A stretch of 64,000 bases of DNA from Paraconiothyrium sp. Pb-2020 (taxonomy: Eukaryota; Ascomycota; Dothideomycetes; Pleosporales; Didymosphaeriaceae): contig JAJUBI010000009.1 of the NCBI GenBank assembly GCA_022419385.1, positions 124,001 through 188,000 of the forward strand. The letters run 5' to 3'. The notes beneath the pieces were generated by a model that had not been told where the DNA came from, searched no databases, and saw nothing but the letters and a program-made list of their open reading frames with translations. Made by a program: the position numbers and the translations under genes. This document shows, one piece after another, positions 1 through 10,679 of this stretch (the first letter of the stretch is position 1; each line of letters opens with the position of its first letter).

Positions 1-486
1 CATTACTTTCGTCCAGCCTGTGTACCCCCTGCGCTCGCCGCCTGTGTGGAGGGACCACTCCGTCCAGGAGAGATGTGCAATCCTTTTTTTAGCTTGTTCT
101 GGGATGAATTGCAGGCAGGTCAAGATGAAGGAGGCGCGGCGGCGCCAGTTGAAGGTGAAGACCGTCTTTGCGTAGATTGCGGAGAGCATCTCCGCGCGGA
201 TTTGGTGGTTGAGGAGAAGGACGGGGGCGGCGGCGAGGTAGTGATTTATGGGGTGGTGGCGGGTTTGGAGGCGTCCTTTCCACCAGTATGTTTCCTCGCG
301 TGATTGATTTTGCATGGTGAAGGATAGATGAGAGGGTATGAGGTATATGTAGATTTTGTCTCTCAATTCACGTGGAAGGCCGAGGAAAGATATTGTGGGT
401 AGTGGGAGTTTTTGTGAGACGGACGACGGGGCTCCATCGCCGTTGGGACGGAGCTGTGGTGCCCAATGGCTTTGAGTTGTTTCCAT
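1..486 (-). CDS. F-box-like / DUF fungal protein, N-terminal part (runs off left edge)
   Basis: An uninterrupted frame runs from an ATG at 486 to base 1, 162 codons with no stop, so the 3' part lies outside the window. Residues 34-49 read FLGLPRELRDKIYIYL, the F-box-like opening common to a very large fungal family (FLxLPxELRxxIY). Residues 90-113 (LLLNHQIRAEMLSAIYAKTVF region) match the second conserved block, usually LLLxCRQIxxExxxxLYxxxTF. These proteins are generally of unknown function, and some act as SCF substrate adaptors. An internal Met at 315 is a poorer start because it would remove the F-box-like block. The first-ATG start gives a Thr/Ser/Pro-rich leader of about 30 residues. Confidence 0.7.
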   Translation of the reverse strand, partial: METTQSHWAPQLRPNGDGAPSSVSQKLPLPTISFLGLPRELRDKIYIYLIPSHLSFTMQNQSREETYWWKGRLQTRHHPINHYLAAAPVLLLNHQIRAEMLSAIYAKTVFTFNWRRRASFILTCLQFIPEQAKKRIAHLSWTEWSLHTGGERRGYTGWTKVM

Positions 487-1829
487 TGTGTTGCAGATGC
501 TAGTGTGGTTGAGTTGAAAGGGTGCTGCGAGAGTAAGATAGTCGTGCGAGATGTAGGTTCTAATCGCTGTGAGTCACACCCGCAGTGCGGCTACTGTCGG
601 TGTCGGAAGGCTGTGAGGTGCGCTCCGCGATGCTGTGCTGCAAACTATTCATACAAAATAAATTTATCCGCGATAGCACATCGCGGGCGCGATGGTGTTG
701 GGATTTCAACCTTGTGTATGGTGGCACGTGACTACTCCAAGTATTAGATGCCAATCCGGTAGACGCGGGGTCAGCCGGCGCACAGGGGTTGTTGTGGTCG
801 CCGATTAACGTATTGCGAACCCTGCAATTTTCAACGGAAATTCTTCGGCCAGATCCGAGGTGGTGTGTGATCAGCACGCATGCCTGCAGAAGGATGCAGA
901 CGAGGCTGCAGGTAGGAAAAGCGAAGGGCATGATCAACAACCAGCTCGCGGATCAGATTGAAGATTTAATCCGCGTAGATACCTAAATGGGCAGGCTTGA
1001 ATATGTAGGGTGCACAGTGTCCAAAGATAGTGTCGTAGTCTACCACAGCATGTTATGGGTGGGGTCTAGCGCAGCGGAACGCCATAACGGTTGCCGCCAC
1101 TAGGATGCTCCCTTCCACTCACGTTCCAACAGTTCTTGGCGGTACTTTACGTCCGCTCGTTCTATTCGTCGTGTATACGGGCCCTATTTGCTGGGGCTTA
1201 GGGAACGTTTTACTTATTTCTTTGTCCCGATTTGCTTAAAATAGCTGCTCGTGCAAAGAACACTCCCTTCCGTACACACGGCGCTCGTCTCATTCTCAAG
1301 CGAAGAATTGCAGTGCGATTCAAGAAAAAGAGCTGTGATATACGAAGAGGCCTTTTCAATCCCCTGTCGATCTTGGTTGTGCCCCTGTGGAGCCTTCTCC
1401 TCACCGGTGTTCGTGTTCCCTCGTATTCGATACCAAAAGCGGTTGCACCTTCCGCCCCCACCCGATGACGTCCGATCATCGTGTTATACCTTGTCCCACC
1501 TCGTGTCTACCCCCGACAGTGTGTTCCCTTGCAATTTAACACCGTAGTACGAGCTCTCAGCGTGCCGCTCACCCTTCCTGATTCGCCGCCGACCTCTCGT
1601 GTTCCTCAGCCGCTCCCCGTTCTGCAAGTGCTATGATGTCGCATCCGCCCGAACATATACGAACAGAAGCCATGCCCGCTTTTCGAAACACCCGTCTCTA
1701 CGTCCTCGCCAACGTTTTCTGAATCGAATGTTCTTCTAGTGAATAACGCAGTGACCAAGGACGTACTTCGTATACACTTCCCTCGACGTCTCGACGATCC
1801 CATCCCGCGGGACGTTGCTTGCCGCCGCA
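487..1829. other. Non-coding stretch between divergent genes
   Basis: It lies between the leftward F-box-like gene and the rightward membrane-protein gene, so it must carry both promoters. The last 350 bases before 1830 are pyrimidine-rich, as in many ascomycete promoters. No protein-like frame with splice signals, tRNA or repeat family was recognised. An open frame on the minus strand (560-940) is discussed under rejected items. Confidence 0.5.
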
Positions 1830-3074
1830 ATGCTTCAGAGTCCAGTCAGTCCAGAGAGCCCAGACGGCGCAAGGGCGTTCCACAGGATACACAACTATGA
1901 AGCCGGCCTGGAAGTTGCCGAGAACCAGAACCGTGAGAAGAATGACTTGGATCCCGTGGTTGTGAATTCGCCGATTGACACACAGTCGCCGTTGTATGTT
2001 ACTCACGGGCGCTGGCCAGAGGCTCCGCAGGCGATCGATTCCACTTCCCCGCAAGCAATGGGCGATGCGGCGCTTGAGACGAGTCGTGCGGCTCCAGCTC
2101 CAGCGCGACATAGTCAGGATGTGTCGGGAGCCGAGAAGGCCTCGACGTTGGTCAGTAGCGAAAAGCGAGGGCCCAAACGATGGTGTGGGCTGAGCGTCAA
2201 AGTGTTACTACTCATCATATTGTTGGTGCTACTCTTGGTAGGCGCCGTCATCGGCGGCGCCGTCGGCGGAACGCAAGCAAAGAAGAAGTCAACGCAAGTC
2301 TCCCCATGTCCTCATATCAGCATCATAAACACCCCGCTCAAAGCTAACTCGCATCTCAGCCCAGCCTCGGAAGCTACCACAACCGCATCGCAGCCATCCG
2401 ACGAGCCTGCTTCACAGACATCAGGTTCCCCCTCGGTAGCAGAAACATCCGCCCCCCACGTCCGCTTCCGCCTCCAAATCTACGACGACTACAACTACGC
2501 AGGCAGCCTCCAGGCCTTCACCGACCCCGGCATCTGGAAACCCGCCTTCCCCATCCTCTCCTACACCTGGGTCCCCGCCCGCAGCGGCGACTACCTAGAC
2601 GAGAACCTGCTGCGCTGCTCGGTCGCCTTCTGCGCAAACGAGACGGTCATAGGCTGGCGCGGGAGCTCGTCCAAGCAACAGCCTGGCAGCCCCGAGAGCA
2701 ACCACACTGCGAATTTCCTACATATTGCGTGTGATAAGTTGAATGTGAATCCGGAGTGTAGGGGGTTTGGGCTGGATAGTCCGACGGCGGAGACGTCGGC
2801 GTTGACGGCGCAGGTTTTTAGCCAGATGACGAGTGCGACGGAGGGGGGGAATGTGGATCCGGAGAGTACGAGTGCGACGGCGAGGGTTGCTTCGGCGACG
2901 ATTACTTCAGCGTCGAAGTCGAATTCTGGGACTGGTGCAGCTTCGAGGGCGACGTCCGGGTCCGGGTCCGGTTCCGGCGCCGGTTCGAGTGCAAGTCATT
3001 CCGGTGCAGCGTCAAGTCGTTCCGGGTCCGGTTTGGATATAAGGTCCACGGCGGCCACAGCGACTCAAGCTTGA
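1830..3074 (+). CDS. Single-pass membrane protein with Ser/Gly-rich tail, hypothetical
   Basis: This is a single-exon frame of 414 residues from the first ATG at 1830. A soluble, acidic, low-complexity N-terminus of about 120 residues is followed by one strongly hydrophobic segment at about residues 124-147 (VLLLIILLVLLLVGAVIGG) preceded by basic residues. Next come a Ser/Thr/Pro linker and a folded-looking domain of about 120 residues rich in Tyr, Trp and Cys (LQIYDDYNYAGSLQAF, TWVPARSGDYL). The protein ends in a Ser/Gly/Ala repeat tail without a hydrophobic GPI signal. The layout (cytosolic tail, one TM, extracellular domain) is common among fungal plasma-membrane proteins of unknown role. 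A 62-nt intron-like segment at 2298-2359 is noted under rejected items. Not assigned to a characterised family. Confidence 0.7.
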   Translation: MLQSPVSPESPDGARAFHRIHNYEAGLEVAENQNREKNDLDPVVVNSPIDTQSPLYVTHGRWPEAPQAIDSTSPQAMGDAALETSRAAPAPARHSQDVSGAEKASTLVSSEKRGPKRWCGLSVKVLLLIILLVLLLVGAVIGGAVGGTQAKKKSTQVSPCPHISIINTPLKANSHLSPASEATTTASQPSDEPASQTSGSPSVAETSAPHVRFRLQIYDDYNYAGSLQAFTDPGIWKPAFPILSYTWVPARSGDYLDENLLRCSVAFCANETVIGWRGSSSKQQPGSPESNHTANFLHIACDKLNVNPECRGFGLDSPTAETSALTAQVFSQMTSATEGGNVDPESTSATARVASATITSASKSNSGTGAASRATSGSGSGSGAGSSASHSGAASSRSGSGLDIRSTAATATQA

Positions 3075-3228
3075 TTATTTCCTTTCATTCCCGTTCCTTT
3101 CGTTCCGCACAGCATTCACTAAGATACCACTTCATTCAATGTAAAATGTTCTCATTCCTCGTCTCAAACCTATACTCTCACATGCCTTTCATATCATATA
3201 AAAACCAACAACCAAATCCCCTCCAAAA

Positions 3229-4791
3229 CTAAGAAGAATTCGAATTATCCGCACAGCTCCAGGCCGCGGATCCCCCCGTCGCCTTGTAGCTATCAATAAT
3301 GCCCACGACGGAGCCATACGTGCCGGAAACCATGAGGAAGGTGCCCGAGATGATGATGAAGAAGCACCAGAAGACCATGGCCATCCACCTTGCGGACTTT
3401 TGCACGCTGCCCTTTGACCAGTGGTCGTACAGCCACATGGCGCCCATGGGCTGGAAGCAGATGAGGGTGCCGAGCAGGGCGCCGACGAGCGAGACGAGGC
3501 CGCCGAAGACGGGGATGGCGGACGCAATGATGTAGGCGACGCCTGCGACGCCGCCGGTGCAGCCGATCCAGGTCATCCAGTGGATTTTGGTGTTGCGCGC
3601 GAGGTGCGTGGTGCCGCGGAGGAAGCGGATGAAGAAGTACTTTGCGGCGAACTGGGGGGTTGTTAGCTTGCGCGGATGCGATGGAAGGGAGTTGAGTTGA
3701 CTTACGTGGATGTACATTGTTGTGCTGACGAGGAGGCCGGGGAGGGCGATGCCGTAGCAGACTTTCTTCATGAGGGGGCCGGCGGAGCCGAGGGCGGGAG
3801 ACGCCACGTAGGAGCCGCAGTAGTAGTAGACGACTACGCCGATGGCGATGTAGACGGCGGTCATGATGCTCTGGCAGTAGATGAGCGACTTTGTGAAGTC
3901 GCGGGGGTCGCGCATCTCGGAGACGATGTTGAAGTAGGCGGGGACACCGGCGTAGGCGAAGACGATGGAGGACAGGGCGGCGAAGGCGCTGGCGGCATCG
4001 GGGGTGCTGAAGAGCTTGTAGTCGGAGACGAAGGGGCCGGTTTGGGGTGCTGCTGAGGGGCGGTCTTGCACGCCGACGGAGACGGTCAGGATCAAGACTG
4101 GGATGAGTCAGTTATGAGATTTCTCGTGGGTTTGATGAGGTGTGAGGTAGACTTACTGGACACCAAGATGCTGATGGTTCCGATCCACGCCAACCATGAA
4201 ATGCGTCCCAGCGTCTGGATACTTCCGAGTGAGAATCCAACGACGGCAGCGACCGCAACGAAGATGGCCGTGCAGGCGCCATGGCTCGAGAGGGCATTGA
4301 GGTCGGTTGCAATACCGAGGATACCGGAGCCCGCGACGAAGATGCAGAACAGGGCAAACGCAATACCGAACGTCTCGTAGCCAAAGCGACCGAGGATCTT
4401 GCGGCCTACGTCATCGAGGCCGTAGACGTCGGGATGGCGCACCTTGAACACGCCCACGATGTAACCGGACCAGGATGTGCAGATGCCAATAGCCAGCAGG
4501 CAGAGGATACCGGGGATGAGACCAAGGACGTCGAAAACTTCGGGGATGGAGAGCACGCCGAGACCGATTTGGGTCTTGAGCATCAGCACGACGGCGCCTT
4601 TCCAGCCGACCTGGACTCAGTCAGTGACGGGGTGACAAGAATGGACTCTCTGCTCAACTCACAGCTCGATAGTTGGGGCCCTCCTCTGTGAGCTCACCAA
4701 AGACAGCATCCTGCGTGGCGACCATCTGATTATCCCCAAACTCTCCATTCTCGCCTCCATCCTCAGCGATCTTCTTCTCGTTGCGAAACAT
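3229..4791 (-). CDS. AAAP-family amino-acid transporter (Mtr-like)
   Basis: Four exons, 4791-4663, 4610-4157, 4097-3706 and 3651-3229, join in frame to 465 residues. All three introns have GTGAGT/GTAAGT-type donors and CAG acceptors. The first join gives NYRAVGWKGA followed by MLKTQIGLGVLSIP, the hallmark opening of Aa_trans proteins related to the Neurospora neutral amino-acid permease Mtr. About 10-11 hydrophobic helices follow, with a short charged N-terminus and a short C-terminus, and the length is normal for the family. Expected role: proton-coupled uptake of neutral or aromatic amino acids at the plasma membrane; the substrate cannot be read from sequence. It converges with the upstream membrane-protein gene, with 154 bases between stops. 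Confidence 0.9.
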
Positions 4792-7584
4792 GATTCGACT
4801 TGGCTGCGATGAGGCGTGAGAGGGAGGAATCGCACACAGGACTCTGGCGCAAAGACAGCGAAATCGGCATGATATTTATCGTTGTGGAGCGCAGCCCCCG
4901 GCGGTTCCCCGGTTCCTCTGTGTTAGCAACCATGGCCCACGGCGTGCGGTGGGTCAAGTCACCATCAGGCAGGTCGGCCTCCCAACACGTGCGTGCGGCC
5001 GCTCCGTGCGCTCCCCGACCCACAACGTACGCCCTCTAGCCCTCCGTCCGGTGTCGCTCTATCGCCTCCGACGGTAGCCGGCCTGTCATCGCGTGTGTCA
5101 AGTTATCTCTCCCCAACCCTTCGAGATTGCAACGCCTGCGTAGATGCGTTGCGCGCTTTCTCGCGGCATCAAAGCGCGTCATGCACGCTGCGTTGAGCGC
5201 AAGCTTTTTTGATCGACGGCACGGCTGCATGTGGCTTAGCCAAGCGCCCTTCGCACGCAAGCAGTTTAACCCCGCGGCGAAAAATCTGCGGGGTGAGCGC
5301 GACCCTTGCATGCACGCCGAAGGAGCCTCGCCTCGGCGGCCGCCATAGGCTAGACGCGAGCTGCCCATGGGGAGACTCTCGCGCCATGGAGATTTCTGTA
5401 CGTAAGGCGGAAACATGGCGCGCTTCTTGGCCGGCGTGTAGAGCGACAATGGGGCGCCCAGAAGGACGCGGTTGGCTTCTAGCTGCGTGCGCTATTAACG
5501 GGGCGCCGAGGGAGATTGGGCACGGCGTATGATGTGCGCTGGTCAGTGTGCTGTGTTACTATTCGAGAGGTGAGATACGGTATTACATCACCAGCTATCT
5601 ACACACGCTGCATACGTCCTCTCTATCTATCTCGTCTCCATAGAAATCCACAGCACAGAGCACTTGCGCCTCCCACGCGCAGAGCCGCAAAAGGCCCGAT
5701 GAGATGAGATGCGGCTCTGCGGCCTTTCGGCTCCCTCCACATGGCGCGCAGGGATAGCGCCGTGGTGTCGCGAGCTACCACACGCTAGCTCGGTCTCGAC
5801 GTTGCGGGAGTAGGCTACTGCGTGACTACCGCAGCTACTCCAGGGCGAGAGCGAGGCTTCGACCAAAAGACAGAGTGGTTTGACGCCGACGAGACGGTGC
5901 CGAAACTGAGCTATCTCCCCGCACTTTCTGCGCTTGCGCAGATGCGTGGAATGCGAGAGCGGAGCGCGCGTAGTCTGGAGTAGGCGGGAGGCGGGCGATT
6001 CGCGAAGCGCATGGAGTAGATGTGGGCGCTGTTCAATGAGTCTGAGGCTACGCTGTCTAAGATTACTATGTCATGGACGAGGAGCAATCACAATCGCTAC
6101 ATATCGTGTCCGCGTCCTGGAGAGCAGGCGACTTGCTTAAGGCAAGCGCTACTTCCTCGCCCACTTCGTCATCCGATGTATTCTCCCTCAGAGCCGTGTA
6201 CATCTCTATACCCGCCAACCCTGGCCTGAACCCGTCTCTGATCACTGACAACCCGCTGCGACCCATGCGCGTTCAGAATTGAGAAGTAGACGTAGTGACC
6301 ATGGGACATGATTTCGACCCACTCGTGATCGCGGAACAATATGATAATGAACCGTGGTAGGGAGAGTGCGAACCGAAAGAACATACATGCCTCATCGCTC
6401 CTTGGATCGCGATTTGAGGAGAATGTCAAGGGACGTCCCGCAGTTTGTTCGTGAACAGCTGTTACTAGTGAAATGAAAGGACGACGTTAGTAAGATTCTA
6501 GGCAAGCGCAGTGCTAGACAGAGGCAGCAGACTATCTCACTGTCCTACAGTCAGCGAATCTCCTGATGCGATAAACTACGACAGGTGAAGAGAAGGGCAC
6601 TCGCCGTTTGCTATCAAACAGCAGCAACCTCGGGCCAGATCATTGCGCAGCTCCCGCGGGAGTTGATCCAACGTTGTAGCCGACATGTTGCGAGCTAGCG
6701 GTGTAAACGATAGGATGATAGAGGCCACACTGGGATCTTACACTAGTGTATTGTCTGGGCTTGTGAATAGCCTAGCCTGATTTAGGTTAGGTGGACGCGA
6801 GACAGTCTTAGGACTTCCGCGCAGCACAGATCAGCGCTGTGAGTCTACATCTGAGAATACAAAACCAAGTCAAGGCTTGGGCAAGATTTATTCGGCAATG
6901 AAACAATCATCACCGCCGTTGACGGGTTCCTGCCACCTGCATCACTTGCACACCCGGACACGGTAGATGGATTTTGTATCATAGTAGGCAGCGTATACTC
7001 ACGACAGCAAACAACACTCCAGCCAAATCGCTATAGTAATCCAGTCAGGGGGCCGAAATTGCGGGGAGGCGCGAACGGGGCTGAGCTGGAACAGGAAGAG
7101 GGTAAGCCGATTGGTAGGACTGCGCGAGGTTCTACAACGTTGGCCCCCGGACGGAAACAGCTAAACTGGTCAACGCTCGAGTCTACGGCCGCTCGAATGC
7201 CTATTACGCTCACCGAGCCAGGGTATCATTCCTGCTTAGGACGAGATAACAAACGTGGATTTGTATAAAGCGTCATTGTCCGTCCGTGTTCACAGGCAAC
7301 GCAAATTTATGCCCAGTACCTGGCCGGTACAAATATGAAGTTCTAATAGTGTGGTTAATGGATTGTTGTTAAACTCTCGAAGGGTAGCTAGTCCTAAAAG
7401 GGTTAAGGTTGGTTCTCGGGCAAGACGACTGAGGGAAGAAGGGGAGGTCTTGTTAATACGGAAGTATCTTGCGAAGTGTAACGAGTTAACAAGGGAGCCT
7501 AAGTAAATCTAAACAATAGATTGGTAAATAGGTTAAACATAAGTATAAGATCTTCATCCTCGCGTTCCTATATACTTGGTCTGG

Positions 7585-7721
7585 GCGATAGTTAACTATC
7601 GCTTGTTAACTATCGCTCGTCAACTATCGCTCGTCAACTATCGCTCGTCAACTATCGCTCGTCAACTATCGGTTACGTGGTTGATAGTTAACTGTCGCTC
7701 GTTAACTGTCGGTTACGTGAC
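7585..7721. repeat. 14-bp minisatellite with an 18-bp perfect palindrome
   Basis: At 7585-7602 lies GCGATAGTTAACTATCGC, identical to its own reverse complement. It is followed by about six head-to-tail copies of a 14-base unit, CTCGTCAACTATCG with T/C variants, to about 7670. A related block of GGTTACGTG plus diverged units (GTTAACTGTCG) then continues to about 7721. The first units read TTAAC and the later ones TCAAC, a simple transition. Spacers are absent, so this is a tandem repeat and not a CRISPR array. Confidence 0.9.
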
Positions 7722-8266
7722 TTCCCTTAGCGCCCGGCGGCACAGTCGAAACGTGTGCTCCACTCTGGGTAAGCCAATGGTGAGCATTATTACAATACAA
7801 AATGAGGTCCTGACCCTCGCTTGGGTCTGGATCCTAACAATTGTGTGTTGTAGTTGTCGATGCAGAAATGACTAGAGCTGCATAACGTGAAGTGCATGGA
7901 GCGACTCGACTTTTAAATGTGACGGTTAAAGATAAGGATAACCATACGGTGCTCTGCATCACGCGAAATAACAAGGTCGCAGGGTCCGGCCTGGAGCTCA
8001 TCAAGTGGGGGCCAGTCTCGACATTTTGGGGGCGAGAAATTGTTCGTTGTTACGAATGAGAACATAAGATGCTCACTGCGTCTCGCAATTATGCTCGCTA
8101 CAAGGTGATTTATAGTTGATAGGCGGACAGACAAAGGAGATTGGAATTTTTCTTGATACCTGGACGTTGGAGATAACGCCTTGATTGTGGTACAAGTATC
8201 GTGGTGGATGTTGATTGGCCAACGGTTGGCGGGGTAGTAGGCGATCGTGGCCCATGATGATTCGGA

Positions 8267-8273
8267 TATAAGG
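8267..8273 (+). promoter_or_regulatory. TATA-like element of the BTB-like gene
   Basis: TATAAGG lies about 100 bases upstream of the proposed ATG at 8370, a usual distance for ascomycete TATA promoters. It is supported only by motif and position. Confidence 0.4.
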
Positions 8274-8369
8274 CGTATGGAGTACTCGATATTCCTTCAC
8301 TTGTTCTCGAGCTGTTGTCATAGCGCGCGTTTCCCTACGAACTCACATCGCTTTCGGATAGTCCTAACG

Positions 8370-10228
8370 ATGGCGATAACAAAAAAGGCCAAGAAGGTTA
8401 GTGATCTAGTGATTATCGCGTCTGAGTAATCTTCGGGGATTCCAACGCTAAAGAAAGCTACTTAGAAGTTGGTTTCCAACGTAGAAGGGGACGGAGCTAT
8501 CGAGGAGGTTGCTCCTACAGCCAATCCTGAACCTTCCACGGCACAACCCGAAGCTACAGCGATGGCGAAGCCTAAAGCGGAACAGAATCCTCTGTCGTAA
8601 GCTAACCCGAAGCATTGAGCCTGGCTTGACTGTCCTGTGCTAATTATTGATCTTGCAGTCCTTACGCCAGCAAACCAGTCACCATCAATGTCGGCCTAGC
8701 GCCAGTTCCCTACTACGTTCCGTGCCATCTTCTCAAATCCACAATTTGGTCGACGGTTCCTGCTGGCGGGGAGATCAGCTTGCCTACGATGAGTGCGGAG
8801 ACAGGACACATACTCGTTCATTACCTCTACACGGGCGCGTATCAGACGCTTGAGTCGGAGACCAGCGGTATCGCACCGCATCCTCAGCTCGCGTTGAAAC
8901 AAGCACTTCTGGTATACAGGGCATCGGTGAACCATACGCTTAATGGACTGGAGCAACTGGCAAGGCAACAGATCGAAGAGGCTAGCGCTTCCATGGATCT
9001 GAACACATTTCTCGATATCACCAGGAGCGAATTTCCGAAGAAGACGGAGCCCAGTGCCTGGTTACAAGCGTACTTGAAAGACAAGACGCAAAAGGCTTTC
9101 GAGAAGGACCACACCGTGTTCGCAGACGATGCTTTTTGTGCAAGTATGTGTAAAAAGAGCAAGCTGAATGATTTTGTGATGCGCCACGTGGTTAAGCTTT
9201 TGAGCGAGAAGTTGACCGAAGCGCTTGCGGGGAAGGGGAACATTGTCGACGATATGGATGAGCTCCCATGTCCGCAGCCAGTACCAGAGATTGCTGCCGA
9301 CAAAGACCCGTTTGCTGGCCTAAGCAAGGGGCAAATGAAGAAGCTGGAACCAAAATTGAAGGCCGATGCTCTTGCGGAAGAAGGAGATATTATCGACGAA
9401 TTGAATGCGTTTCCACGTCCGCAGCCAGTACCAGAGATTGCTGCCGATATAGACCCGTTTGCTGGCCTAAGCAAGGGCCACAGGAAGAAGCTGGAGAAAA
9501 AAATGAAGGAGGAGAAAGCGCGACTTGACGAACAAGAGGCAGAGGCAGCTGCGCTTGACCAGTATAGTTATGTCGGCGACGAGGCTCTCCCGGCCACTGA
9601 TGTCGTCGAGGAGCCAGCTGCCGTTGAAGAACCTGGGACTTGCTGGGAAGCTTCAGCTCCTGTCGAAGAACCCGAGACTGGCTGGGAAACTTCAGCCCCT
9701 GCTCTAGAGCCTGAGGCATACCACGAAGTTTCCATGCCTGAGGCAGAACCTGAGCCTTGCTATGAGGACTCGATTGAAGTCTTAAATCCTGAACTGCATG
9801 AGGATACGTCACCGACACCGGCGTCTCCGAAGAGCGTCTGGGTCGAATACGTTCCCCCGGCGCGTCCGAAGAAGGAGACTGCCACGGGAAGGAAGAAGAG
9901 GCTGGCTCAAGAAGCGAAAGACAAGCAGAAATGGGATAAGGAGCAGCAGCAGCGCATCGACTGCGAAGAGAAGAAGGTTCCTTGTGAGGAACCTGAGCCC
10001 CTTTCCGAGGTCCCACCAGAACTTACACCCGTAAGCGACCATCCCTAGAAACCATCTCCATCTAATTTTCTCTGCAAGGATGCAGAAGCTAAAGCCTGCG
10101 TGACGAGCGCGCTGTGTCCTGAGCGCTCTATTCACATACTGGACGCCGACCTGTGGAAGAAGTGCAAGCCGTGCCGCACAATGCTCAGGGAACTCGCAAG
10201 CCAGATCGTTTACGAGGAAGACATGTGA
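8370..10228 (+). CDS. BTB/POZ-like fungal protein with C-terminal Cys-His cluster
   Basis: Proposed exons are 8370-8396, 8466-8596, 8659-10030 and 10079-10228; all phases fit and give 559 residues. The core exon encodes VTINVGLAPVPYYVP, HLLKSTIW and HILVHYLYTGAYQTL, a BTB-like fold seen in a lineage-expanded fungal family. The last exon encodes a Cys/His cluster (CVTSALC, H, WKKCKPCRTMLREL) that these proteins usually carry at the C-terminus. Without removal of the 48-nt last intron (GTAAGC..AAG), translation would stop at 10048 and lose the cluster. Between the two lie a Lys/Glu-rich linker, a 49-residue tandem duplication and Glu/Pro repeats. Function is unknown; protein-protein interaction is likely. 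The first exon is only nine codons and is the least certain part. Confidence 0.65.
9228..9497 (+). repeat. Coding tandem duplication, 147-bp unit
   Basis: Two adjacent copies offset by exactly 147 bases (49 codons) encode PQPVPEIAAD, then DPFAGLSKG and a Lys-rich end. The stretch from CCGCAGCCAG to AGCAAGGG is nearly identical at DNA level, so the duplication is recent and keeps the frame. Confidence 0.9.
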
Positions 10229-10679
10229 TGAAATAGGTGACACAGCTCAACTTCCCTTCCACGGTTGCACTGAGCTCGAGACGGATACGGTCCGAGTGTG
10301 GTAGCTAGTCGCATAAGGCCCACAGCGAGCAAAATGCTACGTCTCTACTGGTGCTACACACGACATTAGCCTACTCTGGAGGGTCTATAAGTGCTGCTAC
10401 ACTTTCCATAGCATCGCTTACTTTCCCGCTCAGTTCAAATTGGTAGTCAAACAAGTTCCGTTCATAGAAATTACCATCTATCACTACACACCCCCTCATC
10501 ACCCTACTCCTACACCCCCCATCCCCCTTCGGCCTAAAAACGCCTTATCCATACCAGTATATCATGCCCACAAATCCACCCAACGACAAAACTCCAGCCC
10601 AACAATGTCTCCGCTAAAACGCCGATCCCATGCAGAACAAACAAACATGCGATAAACCAAGCCTCCACCCGCACCGGAG
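10229..10679. other. Short non-coding stretch between convergent genes
   Basis: This holds the 3' flank of the BTB-like gene and the 3' flank of the leftward channel gene. A C-rich, A-rich stretch sits at 10480-10560. No gene was recognised. Confidence 0.5.

Larger units (their letters stand above)
4792..8369. other. 3.6 kb gene-poor region
   Basis: Only short, poorly supported frames occur on both strands. The first kilobase is GC-rich and contains the promoter of the leftward transporter. The 7300-7730 part has a different texture, with many GTTAAC motifs, a perfect palindrome and a 14-bp minisatellite (listed separately), and may be a decayed LTR-type element. No transposase, reverse transcriptase or tRNA was recognised. 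The last 100 bases hold the TATA-like element of the BTB-like gene. Confidence 0.5.

Noticed and set aside
560..940. Minus-strand 126-codon frame with a hydrophobic start (MLIMPFAFPTCSLVCILLQA)
   Set aside because: It could encode a secreted protein, but after the first 30 residues it has no pattern, no clear intron and no family, and the opposite strand is open as well.
2298..2359. Intron-like segment (GTCTCC..CTAAC..CTCAG) inside the membrane-protein gene at 1830-3074
   Set aside because: Removing its 62 bases shifts the frame away from the well-formed downstream domain, and the unspliced frame is open throughout.
5036..5449. Minus-strand 137-codon frame in the GC-rich stretch
   Set aside because: Several overlapping frames are open on both strands, as expected in GC-rich DNA. 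Composition is Arg/Ala-rich with no domain.
7585..7721. CRISPR-like array
   Set aside because: Units follow each other without spacers and the genome is eukaryotic, so it is a minisatellite.
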